43,638 nt of DNA from Akkermansiaceae bacterium. GTDB taxonomy: Bacteria > Verrucomicrobiota > Verrucomicrobiia > Verrucomicrobiales > Akkermansiaceae. Shown piece by piece: positions 42,632 to 43,638 of the stretch; position 1 is the first letter of the stretch; every line of letters starts with the position of its first letter. The notes below the pieces were generated by a model that did no database searches, was not told where the DNA came from, and worked only from the letters and a program-made list of their open reading frames with translations. The position numbers and the translations under genes are program-made. Location of the stretch: positions 1-43,638 of the forward strand of contig JAKMGP010000167.1 in the NCBI GenBank assembly GCA_022424905.1. The letters are read 5' to 3'.

Positions 42632-43638
42632 ATGAGCAAAAAACCTGTCCGCATTGGCGTTGTTGGTTACGGATTCATGGGCCGCACCCATTCGAATGCC
42701 TACTCCCAACTTGATCACTTTTTCGACACTGAACATGTTCCTGTCAAGCAGGTGATCTGCGGCCGCTCTGAAGATAAAGTGAAAGCCTTCGCGGAGAAAT
42801 GGGGCTACTCCGACACCGAGACCGATTGGCGTGAATTGGTCAAACGAGACGATGTAGATGCCATTGATATATGCACACCCAATAACTCCCACTTCGACAT
42901 CGCCATGGCCGCCATCGAAAATGGTAAGATGATCCTTTGCGAAAAGCCCCTCGCCCTCGACGGGACACAGGGGATCCAAATGGTCGAAGCAATTGAAGCC
43001 GCCGGCCTTCCCAACCTTGTTTGGTATAACTACCGTTTTCTTCCCGCCGTCACCCTTGCTAAGCAGATCGTCGATCGCGGCGACCTGGGCCGAATCTACC
43101 ACTACCGCGCAAACTTTCTCCAAGATTGGACGATGTCCGAGGAGCTCCCTCAGGGCGGCGAAGCCCTTTGGCGTCTTGACGCCGCCACGGCTGGTTCAGG
43201 TGTTACCGGCGATCTCCTTGCCCATAACATCGACTGTGCCCGCTGGATTAACGGCGATATCGTCAGCGTTTCTGCTATGACCGAGACCTTTATTAAAGAA
43301 CGCGTCCACCAAGAGACAGGCGAAAAGCACCCTGTCACAATCGATGACGCCTGCGCTTTCCTTGCTCGCTTTGAAAACGGCTCCACTGCTATTTTCGAAT
43401 CTACCCGCTATGCTCGCGGCCATAAAGCACTCAAGACCTTCGAAATAAACGGGCATAACAAATCCATCTCCTGGGATCTTCACGACCTCAATCGTCTCTC
43501 ATACTTTGACCACGAGGTTCCCGGCGAAACACGAGGCTGGTCCAGCATCCACGTCTCCGATGGCGACCATCCATACACAGGGAACTGGTGGGTTCCCGGC
43601 CTATGCCTCGGTTACGAGCACTCCTTCGTCCACGGTGC
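42632..43638 (+). CDS. Gfo/Idh/MocA family oxidoreductase, 3' end outside the window
   Basis: The ATG at 42632 opens a frame that runs to the window end (335 residues plus two bases). The Rossmann motif is [20 protein letters not shown], and [20 protein letters not shown] with ILCEKPLAL gives the conserved EKP of the NAD(P) site. The GFO/IDH C-terminal domain follows ([20 protein letters not shown], with the catalytic-type Asp and His). Such enzymes oxidise or reduce sugars and inositols with NAD(P). The protein likely ends within about 50-60 residues beyond the window. It follows an isomerase/epimerase gene and has no signal peptide, so it acts in the cytoplasm. The substrate is unknown. Confidence 0.9.
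   Translation, partial: MSKKPVRIGVVGYGFMGRTHSNAYSQLDHFFDTEHVPVKQVICGRSEDKVKAFAEKWGYSDTETDWRELVKRDDVDAIDICTPNNSHFDIAMAAIENGKMILCEKPLALDGTQGIQMVEAIEAAGLPNLVWYNYRFLPAVTLAKQIVDRGDLGRIYHYRANFLQDWTMSEELPQGGEALWRLDAATAGSGVTGDLLAHNIDCARWINGDIVSVSAMTETFIKERVHQETGEKHPVTIDDACAFLARFENGSTAIFESTRYARGHKALKTFEINGHNKSISWDLHDLNRLSYFDHEVPGETRGWSSIHVSDGDHPYTGNWWVPGLCLGYEHSFVHG

Overview
The window is bacterial chromosomal DNA with the gene repertoire of the Planctomycetota-Verrucomicrobiota group, most likely a marine or aquatic Verrucomicrobiota. The pointers are two formylglycine sulfatases, a LamG/DUF1592-type c-haem protein next to a DUF1552 protein, an SHD1-like domain, and low-complexity tails on ribosomal proteins. 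The taxonomic placement is inference. No tRNA, rRNA, CRISPR array or insertion sequence was seen.

Layout. 1-9235 (+): a large membrane-anchored protein cut by the window start, an orphan efflux adaptor (3397), a flavin reductase-like protein (4666), a PEP-hydrolase-like TIM barrel (5451), TspO (6493) and a secreted sulfatase (7049). 26276 down to 9398 (-): one long, tightly packed translation operon, rpsL-rpsG-fusA-rpsJ-rplC-rplD-rplW-rplB-rpsS-[secreted coiled-coil protein]-rplV-rpsC-rplP-rpmC-rpsQ-rplN-rplX-rplE-rpsH-rplF-rplR-rpsE-rplO-[lipoprotein]-secY-adk-map. It fuses the str, S10 and spc operons, lacks tuf, rpsN and rpmD, and carries two envelope-protein genes not found in the classical order. 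A candidate promoter and a structured leader precede rpsL. 26818-34996: a small secreted protein (-), a phosphoglycolate phosphatase-like HAD protein, an MlaE-type permease, pyruvate dehydrogenase E1 alpha and beta, a methyltransferase (+), a eukaryotic-type glycogen branching enzyme (-) and an M50-like membrane protease (+). 35111-35800 (+): a thioredoxin-like gene with an in-frame TGA. 36009-43638 (+): sulfatase, LamG/DUF1592 c-haem protein, DUF1552 protein, sugar isomerase/epimerase-like TIM barrel and Gfo/Idh/MocA oxidoreductase (cut by the window end), which looks like a module for using a sulfated or modified carbohydrate.

The most striking observation is at 35111-35800. A TGA codon sits exactly where the first cysteine of a W-C-P-P-C thioredoxin active site belongs. 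The frame stays open on both sides, and a stem-loop with a G in the second position of its apical loop follows at the distance expected for a bacterial SECIS. I read it as a selenoprotein (W-Sec-P-P-C) that a standard gene caller would split or truncate. Second in interest are Gly/Arg-rich tails on both S3 (C-terminal) and S5 (N-terminal), two proteins lining the mRNA entry channel of the 30S subunit, and the two envelope-protein genes embedded in the ribosomal operon.
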